DNA from: Actinomycetota bacterium
GTDB lineage: Bacteria > Actinomycetota > Actinomycetes > Actinomycetales > Dermatophilaceae
NCBI GenBank assembly: GCA_020161815.1
Contig: JAIUOP010000005.1
Location: forward strand, 62,001 to 126,000
Length of the DNA: 64,000 bases
Direction: 5' to 3'
Below are positions 36,040-45,140 of the stretch, one piece after another. Under the pieces are notes generated by a model, which was not told the DNA's origin, ran no database searches, and worked only from the letters and a program-made list of their open reading frames with translations. Position 1 is the stretch's first letter; each line of letters starts with the position of its first letter. A program made the position numbers and the translations under genes.

Positions 36040-37578
36040 GTGCGTTTCGAGCCCGGGGTGATGGACGAGGAGATCGACCTCTCCACCAGCGACGTCGACC
36101 CCGGGGACCTGGAGACCGCGCTGCGGGTGCTGGCCCAGCTCCCGGAGCTCGACCCCGACGACCCGGCGATCCAGGTCGTCAAGCGGGCGAGCAGCCGGAT
36201 GTACAAGCACATCCGCAAGGCCCGACGCCGCGAGGCCAAGCAGCCACAGATCCAGCACGACGAGGCGATCCTCGCCGCCACGGCCACCGGCTCCCCGCTG
36301 CGGATCGACGACGAGACCAAGGGCATCCTCCTGACCGTGCCGCCGGTGGGGACGACGGCGGGGGAGCTGCTCAAGCCGCGCGGGTGCTACATCTGCAAGG
36401 CCGACTACACGACCGTCGACGCCTTCTATCACTGGCTCTGCCCGCCCTGCGCCGCCGACAGCCATGCCCGCCGCAACCAGCGCGCCGACCTCACCGGCAA
36501 GCGGGCGCTCCTCACCGGCGGTCGCGCCAAGATCGGGATGTACATCGCCCTCATGCTGCTGCGAGACGGTGCGCACCTGACGATCACGACGCGCTTCCCA
36601 CACGACGCGGCGCGCAGGTTCGCGGCGCAGGAGGACAGCGCCGACTGGGTCGACCGGCTCAAGATCGTCGGCATCGACCTGCGCGACCCGACCCAGGTCG
36701 TCGCCCTCGCCGAGGAGGTGGCCGCCGCCGGTCCGCTCGACATCCTCATCAACAACGCCGCGCAGACGGTGCGCCGCAGCCCCGGCGCCTACAGCCACCT
36801 CGTCGACGGCGAGGCGATCCCGCTCGACCGGGACACGGCCTACCCGGAGCTGGTGACCTTCGACCGGATCAGCGAGGCGCACCCGGCGAACCTGCTCGGC
36901 AGCCTGCGTGAGCAGAAGGTCGCGCACCACGAGGGCGAGAGCGAGGCCGAGGCAGCGATGAAGCTGGCGCAGCGCTCGGCCGCGGCGATGACGGAGCTGG
37001 CCCTCACGGCCGGGCACGCCTCCCTGGAGCGGCATCTCGCCGGCACGGCCGTCGACGCCGGCGGTCTGCTGCCCGACACCCAGACCAACAACTCGTGGAC
37101 GCAGGTCGTCGACGAGGTCGATCCTCTCGAACTGCTCGAGGTGCAGCTGTGCAACTCGACAGCGCCGTTCATCCTCGTCTCGCGCCTGCGCCCGGCGATG
37201 CGCGCTGCCGTGCAGGCGGGGGCCCGCCGCGCCTATGTCGTCAACGTCTCGGCGATGGAGGGGCAGTTCTCGCGTCGCTACAAGGGCGCCGGGCACCCGC
37301 ACACCAACATGGCCAAGGCCGCGCTCAACATGCTGACGCGCACCAGCGCCGGCGAGATGTTCGAGACCGACCGGATCCTCATGACGGCCGTCGACACCGG
37401 CTGGATCACCGACGAGCGCCCGCACCAGGAGAAGCTGCGCATCGCGGCCGAGGGCTGGCACGCTCCGCTGGACCTCGTCGACGGGGCCGCGCGCGTCTAT
37501 GACCCGATCGTGCAGGGCGAGGCCGGCGTCGACCTCTATGGCGTCTTCCTCAAGGACTACTCGCCTCACCCGTGGTGA
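36040..37578 (+). CDS. Atypical SDR-like protein with N-terminal helical and zinc-ribbon region
   Basis: 512 residues. The N-terminal ~110 residues are acidic then basic-helical. A zinc-ribbon motif CYIC...CPPC follows (Cys at ~116, 119, 134, 137). A Rossmann domain then starts with ALLTGGRAKIGMYIALML (~157), with LDILINNAAQTVRR (~245). In the catalytic region, NVSAMEGQFSRRY is followed by HTNMAKAALNML: the Lys is kept, but the residue four before it is Thr, not Tyr. A long insert (~270-355) separates these parts. It may bind NAD(P) without being a normal dehydrogenase. Start GTG 36040. Function unknown. Confidence 0.75.
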   Translation: MRFEPGVMDEEIDLSTSDVDPGDLETALRVLAQLPELDPDDPAIQVVKRASSRMYKHIRKARRREAKQPQIQHDEAILAATATGSPLRIDDETKGILLTVPPVGTTAGELLKPRGCYICKADYTTVDAFYHWLCPPCAADSHARRNQRADLTGKRALLTGGRAKIGMYIALMLLRDGAHLTITTRFPHDAARRFAAQEDSADWVDRLKIVGIDLRDPTQVVALAEEVAAAGPLDILINNAAQTVRRSPGAYSHLVDGEAIPLDRDTAYPELVTFDRISEAHPANLLGSLREQKVAHHEGESEAEAAMKLAQRSAAAMTELALTAGHASLERHLAGTAVDAGGLLPDTQTNNSWTQVVDEVDPLELLEVQLCNSTAPFILVSRLRPAMRAAVQAGARRAYVVNVSAMEGQFSRRYKGAGHPHTNMAKAALNMLTRTSAGEMFETDRILMTAVDTGWITDERPHQEKLRIAAEGWHAPLDLVDGAARVYDPIVQGEAGVDLYGVFLKDYSPHPW

Positions 37579-37641
37579 CGTCGGCGCCGGCCGCCGGCGT
37601 GGGGTGCGTGCCGAAGGTGCCGTATGCCGCACCCTTGACAC

Positions 37642-38079
37642 TCAGCCCATGCGGACTGCCGGGGGGTTGACGCTGCGGGCGAGCACGAGGAACGCGGCGA
37701 CCGCCACACAGGCCAGCGTCGAGCCCATGACCAGCAGCGGGGCGGCGGCTGCCCAGTCGAAGGCGTTCGGGTCGAACGGGCCTTCCGGACCGACCGCCTG
37801 GCATTCCTGAGCGCCATCCGGGGTCTGCGCGCACCAGCCGCTCGCGGTCTCCGGTGACGCCAAGCCGCTGACCACGCCCAACCAGGCCACCGCCAGCCCG
37901 AGCGAGACCCCGGAACCAGCCATCGTCGGCAATCGACCTGGGCCACGCAGCGTCAACCAGAGCGCTGTTCCGAGAAGGACCGCGGCGAAGGGCAGCACGA
38001 AGATCCCGATCGTCAGGAGGCCCAGCAGGGTGAGCAACCCCGCAGCCCCAGCGAGCACCCAGAGCACGAACAGGCCCAC
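37642..38079 (-). CDS. Predicted membrane protein, unknown function
   Basis: 145 residues with about four hydrophobic segments ([77 protein letters not shown]) and an extracytoplasmic loop with two Cys ([12 protein letters not shown]). No family recognised. It points away from rpsP. Confidence 0.6.
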   Translation of the reverse strand: MGLFVLWVLAGAAGLLTLLGLLTIGIFVLPFAAVLLGTALWLTLRGPGRLPTMAGSGVSLGLAVAWLGVVSGLASPETASGWCAQTPDGAQECQAVGPEGPFDPNAFDWAAAAPLLVMGSTLACVAVAAFLVLARSVNPPAVRMG

Positions 38080-38285
38080 GAGCGCCCCACCGGAGGGTGG
38101 CCCCAGGCGTGGCCCGCTGCGAGCCGACGGCGATTAGGGCGACCTCGACCCCAGGTGGCAGACTGTCCCGACGTACACCTTTCGGTGCGGACCTCGCACC
38201 GGATGCCTACCCCGGGCATCGGTACCCCGCGCGTGAGTCCTCCCGCCGGTCTGACCGTGTCCACAACCGGAATGGAGCGACCCTC

Positions 38286-38804
38286 GTGGCCGTCAAGATT
38301 CGTCTCAAGCGGATGGGCAAGATCCGCGCCCCCTTCTACCGCGTCGTCGTCATGGACAGCCGCACCAAGCGTGACGGCCGGGCGATCGAGGAGATCGGGA
38401 AGTACCACCCCACCGAGGAGCCCTCGCTCATCGACATCGACATGGACCGCGCCAGCTACTGGCTGTCCAACGGCGCCCAGCCGACCGAGGCCGTCGCCGC
38501 CCTCCTGAAGAAGTACGAAGAGGGCACCGTCCGCGTCAAGGAGCCCAAGCCGAGCAAGAAGGACCTCTACGAGGCCGCCATCGCCGCCGCCGGCAAGTCG
38601 GCCGAGGACACCTCGGGCGCCACCACCGCGCGCAAGAAGGCTGCCCCGAAGGCCGAGAAGGTCGAGGAGAAGGCTGACCAGGCCCCGGACTCCTCCGAGG
38701 AGACCGCGCCCGCGGCCGACACCGACTCCAGTGGTGCTGCTGCTGACAGCGTCAACAGCGACGCCGACGCCGGCGCGGCCGAGGCCGCCACGGACGAGGC
38801 CTGA
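38286..38804 (+). CDS. rpsP: 30S ribosomal protein S16 with long acidic-Ala tail
   Basis: S16 stabilises the 30S body. The first ~85 residues are canonical ([59 protein letters not shown]). The 172-residue protein then continues with a Lys/Ala and Glu/Ala/Ser-rich low-complexity tail, an extension common in actinobacterial S16. GTG start 38286. khpA follows after 5 bases, as usual. Confidence 0.96.
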   Translation: MAVKIRLKRMGKIRAPFYRVVVMDSRTKRDGRAIEEIGKYHPTEEPSLIDIDMDRASYWLSNGAQPTEAVAALLKKYEEGTVRVKEPKPSKKDLYEAAIAAAGKSAEDTSGATTARKKAAPKAEKVEEKADQAPDSSEETAPAADTDSSGAAADSVNSDADAGAAEAATDEA

Positions 38805-38809
38805 GACCG

Positions 38810-39052
38810 GTGCTGGAGGAGGCTCTCGAGCACCTCGTCACCGGCATCGTCGACCACAAGGACGACGTGGCCGTGCGCCGCAAGGAGCTGCGCCGCGGTG
38901 AGATCCTCGAGGTGCGCGTGCACCCCGAGGACCTCGGCCGCGTCATCGGCCGCAGCGGCCGCACCGCCAGCGCCCTGCGCACCGTCATGGGGGCGCTCGC
39001 CGGTGGGCGTGCGATCCGCGTCGACATCGTCGACACCGATCGGGTCCGCTGA
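38810..39052 (+). CDS. khpA: KH-domain RNA-binding protein KhpA
   Basis: 80-residue single KH-domain protein. The RNA-binding loop is GRVIGRSGRTASALRTVM (GxxG in GRSG). KhpA acts with KhpB/EloR in cell elongation control and as an RNA chaperone in Gram-positives. GTG start at 38810, five bases after rpsP; the operon rpsP-khpA-rimM-trmD is conserved. A hairpin with GTATGCCG arms follows the stop. Confidence 0.93.
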   Translation: MLEEALEHLVTGIVDHKDDVAVRRKELRRGEILEVRVHPEDLGRVIGRSGRTASALRTVMGALAGGRAIRVDIVDTDRVR

Positions 39053-39073
39053 CCGCAGGCGAGAACCAACGAC

Positions 39074-39117
39074 AGGCGAGGTATGCCGTGGACCCAGCTC
39101 CGCGGCATACCTCGCCT
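39074..39117 (+). terminator. Hairpin with GTATGCCG arms after khpA
   Basis: 15-base arms (39074-39088 AGGCGAGGTATGCCG; complement 39103-39117) around a 14-base loop, 22 bases after the khpA stop, followed by TCGTCGT. It would terminate or attenuate the rpsP-khpA transcript before the methyltransferase-rimM-trmD genes. Confidence 0.75.
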
Positions 39118-39140
39118 TCGTCGTGAGGAAGGATGACACC

Positions 39141-39752
39141 GTGACACCCGAACCCAGCCTCTGGGACCGCAAGCTGGCCGAGAACCCCGACCACAGCCGG
39201 TGGTACGTCCAGCGGTTCCGTGACCTCGCGGCCGCGGGGAAGGACCTCGTGGGGGAGGCCCGGCTCATCGACGCCATGGCGCCCCGTGGGGCGCGCATCC
39301 TCGATGCCGGCTGCGGACCGGGCCGCCATGGCGGCTGGCTGCACCGCCAGGGGCACACCGTGGTGGGGGTCGACGGCGACGCCACCCTCATCGACGCGGC
39401 GATCGAGGACCACCCCGGTCCGACCTGGCTGGTCGGCAACCTCGCCGAGCTCGATCTCCCGTCGCGGGGGATCGCCGAGCCCTTCGACCTCATCCTCTGT
39501 GCGGGGAACGTCGTCACCTTCCTCGCCCCGAGCACCCGACGAGAGTCGTTGCGGCGCATGGGTGCTCACCTTGCGCAGGGCGGTCGCCTCGTCGTGGGGT
39601 TCGGGACGGACCGTGACTATGCCGTGGCCGACTTCGCCGCGGACGTCGCCGCAGCGGGGGTGACCGTCCACTCCCGGCACTCGACGTGGGAGCTGCACCC
39701 CTATGGCGAGGGCGATGGCTTCCTCGTCGCCATCCTCGGGAGGTCGGCATGA
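39141..39752 (+). CDS. Class I SAM-dependent methyltransferase
   Basis: 203 residues. SAM-binding motif I ILDAGCGPGRHGGWL (~52-66), VVGVDGDATLI for motif II, and FDLILCAGNVVTFL for motif IV. No target-recognition part is recognisable; substrate unknown. GTG 39141 is preferred over GTG 39123 because AAGGATG sits 7-12 bases upstream. Its last codon overlaps the rimM ATG (ATGA). Confidence 0.82.
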   Translation: MTPEPSLWDRKLAENPDHSRWYVQRFRDLAAAGKDLVGEARLIDAMAPRGARILDAGCGPGRHGGWLHRQGHTVVGVDGDATLIDAAIEDHPGPTWLVGNLAELDLPSRGIAEPFDLILCAGNVVTFLAPSTRRESLRRMGAHLAQGGRLVVGFGTDRDYAVADFAADVAAAGVTVHSRHSTWELHPYGEGDGFLVAILGRSA

Positions 39753-40306
39753 CGTCATCCACCGGCGCCTCGTCGGCGCGCCTGGTGGCCCGCATCGGCA
39801 AGCCGCACGGCATCCGTGGCGAGGTCACCGTGCAGGTCCACACCGATGACCCGTTGTCGCGGCTGGTGCCGGGGGCGGTCTTCGAGACCGAGGCCCCCTC
39901 GGGCAGCGGCGTCCCGCGCGAGCTGACCCTGGTCAGTGCGCGGCTGCACCGCGACATCTGGCTCCTCGGCTTCGAGGGCATCCCAGACCGGACCGGCGCC
40001 GAGGGACTGCGCGGCACCCGACTGCTGCTCGCCGAGGACGACCTCGCTGAGGTGGACGAGGACGACGACGAGGGCTGGTACGAAGAGGACCTCGTCGGCC
40101 TCCGGGCCGAGGGGCCGAGCGGCGCCCTGATCGGCGAGGTGTCCGGGCTGCACGTCGGCGCGGCCCAGGACCTCCTTGCGGTGCGCCTGGCCGATGGTCG
40201 CGAGGCCTTGGTGCCCTTCGTCGAGGCCATCGTCCCCGTCGTGGACGTGGCCGATGGGCGGGTCGTCATCGACGCCCCGCCGGGCCTGCTCGAGCTCGCG
40301 GAGTGA
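39749..40306 (+). CDS. rimM: Ribosome maturation factor RimM
   Basis: 185-residue 30S assembly factor that binds S19 and helps 16S 3'-domain maturation. RimM N-domain [21 protein letters not shown] (~14-34), acidic linker [18 protein letters not shown], then the PRC-barrel domain ([36 protein letters not shown]). ATG 39749 overlaps the upstream methyltransferase stop and the gene ends overlapping trmD (GTGA). Confidence 0.94.
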   Translation: MTSSTGASSARLVARIGKPHGIRGEVTVQVHTDDPLSRLVPGAVFETEAPSGSGVPRELTLVSARLHRDIWLLGFEGIPDRTGAEGLRGTRLLLAEDDLAEVDEDDDEGWYEEDLVGLRAEGPSGALIGEVSGLHVGAAQDLLAVRLADGREALVPFVEAIVPVVDVADGRVVIDAPPGLLELAE

Positions 40307-41532
40307 CCATGCCCGCAGTGGATCGCCAGCGTCTGGACGTCATCACGATCTTCCCCGATTACCTTGCGCCCCTTGATCTTTCGCTGATCGGCAAGGCGCG
40401 GCGCGACGGGATCATCGACCTGCACGTCCACGACCTGCGCTCCTTCACGCACGACCGACACCGGACCGTGGACGACACCCCGTTCGGCGGGGGAGCGGGC
40501 ATGGTGATGAAGCCGCAGCCCTGGGCCGAGGCCCTGGACCACGTCCGCGCCCAGGGCGAGGGGGCCGTGCCGCGGCTGATCGTGCCGGGCCCCGGCGGCG
40601 TGCCCTTCACCCAGGCGTTGGCCAAGGAGCTGGCGCAGGAACCGTGGCTCGCCTTTGCCTGCGGACGCTATGAGGGCATCGACGAGCGGGTCTACGAGCA
40701 CGCCGCTGAGCGGATGCCGGTCACCGTGGTGTCCCTGGGTGACTACGTCCTCAACGGCGGGGAGGTCGCGGTGCTCGCGATGGTCGAGGCGGTGGCGCGG
40801 CTGCTTCCCGGCGTCGTCGGGAACGCCGAGTCCCTTGTCGAGGAGTCCCACGAGGACGGCCTGCTCGAGTACCCCGTCTACACCAAGCCAGGGGTGTGGG
40901 AAGACGGAGGTGTCGAGCGTCCTGTGCCCGAGGTGCTTCTGTCCGGCAACCACGGGGCGATCGCGGCCTGGCGTCACCAGCAGCGACTGGATCGCACCGC
41001 GGCCCGCCGACCGGACCTGCTGCACCCCTCATCCGTGGTCTCCGGCCTGACCGACCTCGTCGGTGCGCCGGCCAGCAGCGCCGACATCCCTGAGTTGATC
41101 GTGCTCAGCCGTGCGTGCTGGCTGCCCGAGGCACTGGATGCCGGGACCTCGGACTTCCCGCCCATGACGGATGGGCCAGAAGAGCTGGCGGCCTCGCTGG
41201 AGAGCTGGAGCACGTGGGTGTGGCGCTCGGGCGGACGGCTGGTCGCGTCCGGACGCGGTCGCAGCGACCCTGATGATCCGTCTGTGTGGCAGGTCGGGCG
41301 GCTCATGGTCGCCCCCGACCTCAGTGGTCGAGGCATCGGCCGTGCCGTGCTCGCCCACATCGAGTCGTTGGCGCCAGCGGAGGCCACCAGCTTCTGGATC
41401 AACACGGCCCGCCGGGCCGAGCGCAACCAACGGATCTACCGGAAGGCCGGCTACCGACTGGCCCCCTGGGAGTCCAGGGTCCACCCGGCCACGGTGGACA
41501 TGGTCAAGCCGCGACGACGCCGCACGGACTGA
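40303..41532 (+). CDS. trmD: tRNA (guanine37-N1)-methyltransferase TrmD fused to a GNAT acetyltransferase domain
   Basis: TrmD methylates G37 next to the anticodon and prevents +1 frameshifting. Residues ~1-245 are a full Trm[42 protein letters not shown], the knot motif [11 protein letters not shown] and [13 protein letters not shown]. Residues ~255-409 form a GNAT domain: [17 protein letters not shown], the acetyl-CoA loop [20 protein letters not shown] and [19 protein letters not shown]. There is no stop or restart between them. TrmD alone is normally ~230-250 residues. GTG 40303 overlaps rimM; ATG 40309 is an alternative start. Confidence 0.92.
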   Translation: MTMPAVDRQRLDVITIFPDYLAPLDLSLIGKARRDGIIDLHVHDLRSFTHDRHRTVDDTPFGGGAGMVMKPQPWAEALDHVRAQGEGAVPRLIVPGPGGVPFTQALAKELAQEPWLAFACGRYEGIDERVYEHAAERMPVTVVSLGDYVLNGGEVAVLAMVEAVARLLPGVVGNAESLVEESHEDGLLEYPVYTKPGVWEDGGVERPVPEVLLSGNHGAIAAWRHQQRLDRTAARRPDLLHPSSVVSGLTDLVGAPASSADIPELIVLSRACWLPEALDAGTSDFPPMTDGPEELAASLESWSTWVWRSGGRLVASGRGRSDPDDPSVWQVGRLMVAPDLSGRGIGRAVLAHIESLAPAEATSFWINTARRAERNQRIYRKAGYRLAPWESRVHPATVDMVKPRRRRTD

Positions 41533-41535
41533 GCG

Positions 41536-41991
41536 ATGTTCGAGCACCAGTTCCAGATGCGGCTTCGCGACCTCAACACCGCCAACCATGTCGACAACCT
41601 CGAGATCATGCGCATCGCCGACGAGGCGCGCGCCCTGTACCTGGGGGGAGTCGAGGGCGAGCGGGGGGCGGGGTTCGGCCTGCTGTGCGCGATGCCCGAG
41701 GACGTCTTCGTGCTCGCCGCGGCCCAGCACGCCGAGTTCCGGGCCGAGATCCGCTGGGAGCCGGGCGCGTTCTACCGCGTGCGGGCGTGGGTCGGGCACG
41801 TGGGACGTTCGAGCTTCACCGTCCAGACCGAGATCCGCACCGACCGCGACGAGCCTGATGCCGTGCTGGAGGCAACGATGGTGCTCATGGATCGCTCGAC
41901 CGGGCGCCCCTGGCCGTTCTCGGAGCAGGTCCGGGAGCAGTTGCGGGACGAACTCGGCACGCTCCTGGAGTTCCGTCCCCGCTCGGGATGA
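41536..41991 (+). CDS. Acyl-CoA thioesterase, 4HBT hotdog fold
   Basis: 151 residues. FQMRLRDLNTANHVDNLEIMRIADEAR matches the 4-hydroxybenzoyl-CoA-thioesterase-like N-terminal motif (D.N...HV.N..), where the active-site Asp is replaced by Asn in RDLNTANHVDN. FTVQTEIRTDRDE and EATMVLMDRSTGRPWPF form the later strands. Substrate unknown. It starts 3 bases after trmD and is probably co-transcribed. Confidence 0.82.
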   Translation: MFEHQFQMRLRDLNTANHVDNLEIMRIADEARALYLGGVEGERGAGFGLLCAMPEDVFVLAAAQHAEFRAEIRWEPGAFYRVRAWVGHVGRSSFTVQTEIRTDRDEPDAVLEATMVLMDRSTGRPWPFSEQVREQLRDELGTLLEFRPRSG

Positions 41992-42091
41992 GCGCCCGCG
42001 TGACTGCCGTCCGGTTCTTCGCTCGTGGCCACCGGGTCGGCACCGGCATGGCGGCTTGTCTCGTCGGTCGCAGGGGTTCACAGTGGGGTTC

Positions 42092-43099
42092 GTGACGTTG
42101 GCGCCGCCGCGGAGACCGCCCACGGGGCGCCATGCGGCGCGCCCGCCGGCCCTGGAGCAGCGGCGCGTGCCGACCTCACGGCGTCGTCGGCGTGGGCCCA
42201 GTCGGCGCACCCGCCTGCGCCGGACGCTGGCGGCCACCCTGCTCACACTCATGTTCATGTCCGCGGTCATCGAGACGGTCCGCGCATTCAGCGGCTGGAC
42301 CGGGGCGGGCGCGGCCCCCGCCCCGACCGCGCTTGCCGAGGTCGACTCCGAGGCCGATGCAGCGCTCGCGGCCGCTCTGGCCACCGCCGCCCCGGCGGTG
42401 ACCGCCGCCGACAGCACCGGCTCGGCATCGGCATCGGCGCCGGCCACGACCGACACGACGACCACCGAAGCCGCGACGGCCGGCGCGGCCGTCCCGGCGG
42501 CCCCGGCTCCGAGCCCGGCACCGGCGGCCCCCACCGTGGTGGAGTCGGGCACCGGGCAGCTGACCTACCTCGACCTGCCGCCGACGGTGACCTGGTCCGA
42601 GAAGTCGACCGGTCGCCTCGTCCGCATCGCCCTTGCCGCCGAGGGCGGCCTCGACCTCGACACGTCAGCCTTCGCCGCGTCAGCGCTGGCGACCCTGGGG
42701 GACGAGCGGGGCTGGCAGACCGAGGACGGCGTCCGGTTCCGCTTCGTGACGCCCGCCCAGGTGGCGGCCGGTGACGCGGTGGATCGCACGCTCATCCTCG
42801 CGAGCCCCAGCTACACCGATCGGTTGTGTGCGCCGATGAGCACCAAGGGGCAGGTGTCCTGCAACAGCGGTGCACGCTCGATCATCAACTCGCGCCGGTG
42901 GTTGCTCGGGGTGCCGTGGTTCAACTCAGACCTCGAGCTCTACCGCCAGTACGTCGTCAACCACGAGGTCGGTCACGGACTCGGCCATGCCCATGCCACG
43001 TGCCCCGGGCCCGGCCAGCCCTCTCCGGTGATGGCCCAGCAGACCTTGGGGCTGCACGGCTGCACACCGTGGGCGTGGCCCACGAACGACGGCGTCTGA
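42092..43099 (+). CDS. DUF3152-domain secreted/anchored putative metalloprotease
   Basis: 335 residues. An Arg/Pro-rich cytoplasmic N-terminus leads to one membrane segment ([21 protein letters not shown], ~47-67), then an Ala/Thr/Pro-rich linker (~70-150) and the DUF3152 domain. The domain holds a zinc-protease-like motif [17 protein letters not shown] (HExxHxxxH-type) and four cysteines. Family function is unknown. The start is uncertain: GTG 42092 or GTG 42083. It lies between the thioesterase gene and a convergent FetB-like permease. Confidence 0.8.
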   Translation: MTLAPPRRPPTGRHAARPPALEQRRVPTSRRRRRGPSRRTRLRRTLAATLLTLMFMSAVIETVRAFSGWTGAGAAPAPTALAEVDSEADAALAAALATAAPAVTAADSTGSASASAPATTDTTTTEAATAGAAVPAAPAPSPAPAAPTVVESGTGQLTYLDLPPTVTWSEKSTGRLVRIALAAEGGLDLDTSAFAASALATLGDERGWQTEDGVRFRFVTPAQVAAGDAVDRTLILASPSYTDRLCAPMSTKGQVSCNSGARSIINSRRWLLGVPWFNSDLELYRQYVVNHEVGHGLGHAHATCPGPGQPSPVMAQQTLGLHGCTPWAWPTNDGV

Positions 43100-43118
43100 G
43101 CGGGCGCGGGGGAAGGCG

Positions 43119-43877
43119 TCAGGGACGCAGCGCCGACCGCAGGTCGGTCGGCAGCAGGCGCGCCCCCATGATGAAGCGTTCGGCGACGACCGCGGTGACC
43201 GTCTGCGACGCCATGATCCCGAAGAGCACGAGGACCTGGGCCGCCGCTGCCTGGGCCGGCGACCCGCCTCCGAGCAGCACGCCGATGAAGGCGCCCGGAA
43301 GGGTCACGACACCGGCCGTGCGGACCTGGTCCAGCCCGGGGATGAGCGCCTCGGGCACCCTCCGGTGGATCACCTCGGCGATGGCGCTCGCGCGCGGCAG
43401 CCCGATGGAGAGCCCGGCTTCGTACTGGGCGTGCTCGTCCCGGAGGGCCTCGAAGGCCCGGCGGCAGGTCAGCGTGTGCCCGTTCATCGTGTTGCCGGCC
43501 AGGATGCCGACGACCGGGATGAGCGCCAGCCCGGTCGGCGGGATGGTGCCCGTCCCGAGGATGATGGCCAGCACCGGAAGCAGGCCCGCCAGCATCGCTG
43601 CGGTGGCCCAGGGCCACGCGTGGACGGCTCCGATCCGCCGGACCGTTGTCACGACGGCCACGGTGAACATGCCGCAGAGGAGGAGCACGGACAGGGCCAG
43701 GTGCTGCACGACCGAGGCGATGACCACCGCGGCCAGGCCGAGCTGGGCGATGGCACGGACCCCGGCCAACGCGGTGGCGCCCGGGCGCGGGAGGCGACCC
43801 ACGGCATACGTGGCAAGGGTGAGGACGAGCAGGAGCACGCAGGCCAGCGCGACCGGCCAGCCGGGGTCGATGGTCAC
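43119..43877 (-). CDS. FetB/UPF0014-family ABC-type permease
   Basis: 252-residue membrane protein with about seven helices. Family motifs: [13 protein letters not shown] (here [17 protein letters not shown]), [44 protein letters not shown]. FetB is the permease of the FetAB iron exporter/stress transporter. Its ATPase partner FetA is normally adjacent; none is present on either side here, so the partner must be elsewhere or the system is incomplete. Confidence 0.85.
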   Translation of the reverse strand: MTIDPGWPVALACVLLLVLTLATYAVGRLPRPGATALAGVRAIAQLGLAAVVIASVVQHLALSVLLLCGMFTVAVVTTVRRIGAVHAWPWATAAMLAGLLPVLAIILGTGTIPPTGLALIPVVGILAGNTMNGHTLTCRRAFEALRDEHAQYEAGLSIGLPRASAIAEVIHRRVPEALIPGLDQVRTAGVVTLPGAFIGVLLGGGSPAQAAAAQVLVLFGIMASQTVTAVVAERFIMGARLLPTDLRSALRP

Positions 43878-44085
43878 CGGCCCAGCGTGTCAGGTCCGGA
43901 CGGATTTCTTCAGCGCGGGGCCTCTCTGGCAGACTTGCTCCTTGCGTCACTGCCACAACGAGCCCCTGCCACAGGGGGAGCGTGGAGCCCGGCTCCGCAC
44001 GCGGCCGGCAGGGACACACCCTCAGGACAAGAGCACCACCGATCCCGCGAGTGACCTGTGGCACGCGCGAAGAAAGCGAAGCATC
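43878..44085 (+). promoter_or_regulatory. rplS upstream region
   Basis: 208 bases without a gene between the divergent fetB-like gene and rplS. It must contain both promoters. A direct ACAGGGGGAGCG/GGAGCCCGGCTCC hairpin-like stretch lies around 43970-43995, but I cannot assign a known ribosomal-protein leader. AAAGCGAAG just before the ATG is a weak ribosome binding site. Confidence 0.35.
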
Positions 44086-44445
44086 ATGCAGCGTTTCGAC
44101 GAGCTCGACAAGGCGTCGATGAAGGACGACATCCCCGCGTTCCGCGCGGGTGACACCGTCAAGGTCCACGTCAAGGTCGTCGAGGGCACCCGCTCCCGGA
44201 TCCAGGTCTTCCAGGGCGTCGTCATCCGTCGCCACGGCGCCGGCGTCGGCGAGACCTTCACCGTCCGCAAGGTGTCCTTCGGGGTCGGCGTCGAGCGGAC
44301 CTTCCCGCTCCACACCCCGATCATCGACAAGATCGAGGTCGTCACCCGCGGTGACGTCCGTCGCGCCAAGCTCTACTACCTGCGCGACCTGCGCGGCAAG
44401 GCCGCCAAGATCAAGGAGAAGCGCGAGACCCCGGCGGGTCGCTGA
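44086..44445 (+). CDS. rplS: 50S ribosomal protein L19
   Basis: 119-residue large-subunit protein at the 30S interface. Canonical sequence: [99 protein letters not shown]. It follows the trmD region in the conserved rpsP-rimM-trmD-rplS-lepB-rnhB order, here separated from trmD by three accessory genes. Confidence 0.97.
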   Translation: MQRFDELDKASMKDDIPAFRAGDTVKVHVKVVEGTRSRIQVFQGVVIRRHGAGVGETFTVRKVSFGVGVERTFPLHTPIIDKIEVVTRGDVRRAKLYYLRDLRGKAAKIKEKRETPAGR

Positions 44446-44477
44446 CCGCACTCCCACGTCGCGGCCGCCACGCTGGC

Positions 44478-45140
44478 ATGACCATGACGGACCACGCACC
44501 CGACCCGGTCGGCACCCTCGCGGTGCCGACCGGGTCGCGCGCATGGTGGACCCGGTGGTGGGCCCTGGCGCTCGTCGCGCTCCTGCTCGCGGTCGGGGTG
44601 CGGGCCACCCTGGTGGAGAGCTGGTTCGTCCCGGACGACACCATGGCGCCCACGCTGCGGGCCGGCGACCGGGTGCTCGTCGGCAAGCTCGCCACGCCCG
44701 CGCTCGGGCGCGTCGTCGTCGCCGATGTCAGCGCCACGTTCGCGAGCAGCCCCCGGTCCACGTCGGCCGGCTCGGGCCTGCTCGGTCGCGTCCTCACCTC
44801 GGTGGCCGGCGCCCTGGGCGTCAGCTCCGGCGAGGCCTCCGTCGTCGGGCGGGTCGTCGCGCAGGGCGGGGACGCGGTGCGCTGCTGCGACGAGGGCTAC
44901 GTGTGGGTCGAGGGGGATCGACGCGGCCGGGCTCCGGAGGGCACTCGCGCCTTTGACTTCGTCGTCCCCGAGCATGCCCTCTGGATCCTCGGTGACCGGG
45001 CCGCCCCGGGTCGTGACTCGCTGGCGCACGCCGACGAGCCCGGCCACGGTGCCATCCCGACTCAGGACGTGATCGGGGTCGTGCTCGCCCGCTTCTGGCC
45101 CCTCACCCGGCACGACACCGACCGCGTGTGGCTGCCATGA
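44478..45140 (+). CDS. Signal-peptidase-I-like protein lacking the Ser/Lys dyad
   Basis: 220 residues with the S26 layout: one membrane segment (WALALVALLLAVGVRATLVE, ~28-47) and the boxes in order. The nucleophile box reads VPDDTMAPTLRAGDRVLVGK, with Thr55 where the catalytic Ser should be. The lysine box reads VVGRVVAQGGDAV, with Gly124 in the Lys position before Arg125. Box E is partly kept (ILGDRAAPGRDS). It should be inactive as a Ser/Lys protease and may be a regulatory or substrate-binding partner. Its stop overlaps the ATG of an intact lepB (ATGA), implying tightly coupled synthesis. Confidence 0.82.
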   Translation: MTMTDHAPDPVGTLAVPTGSRAWWTRWWALALVALLLAVGVRATLVESWFVPDDTMAPTLRAGDRVLVGKLATPALGRVVVADVSATFASSPRSTSAGSGLLGRVLTSVAGALGVSSGEASVVGRVVAQGGDAVRCCDEGYVWVEGDRRGRAPEGTRAFDFVVPEHALWILGDRAAPGRDSLAHADEPGHGAIPTQDVIGVVLARFWPLTRHDTDRVWLP

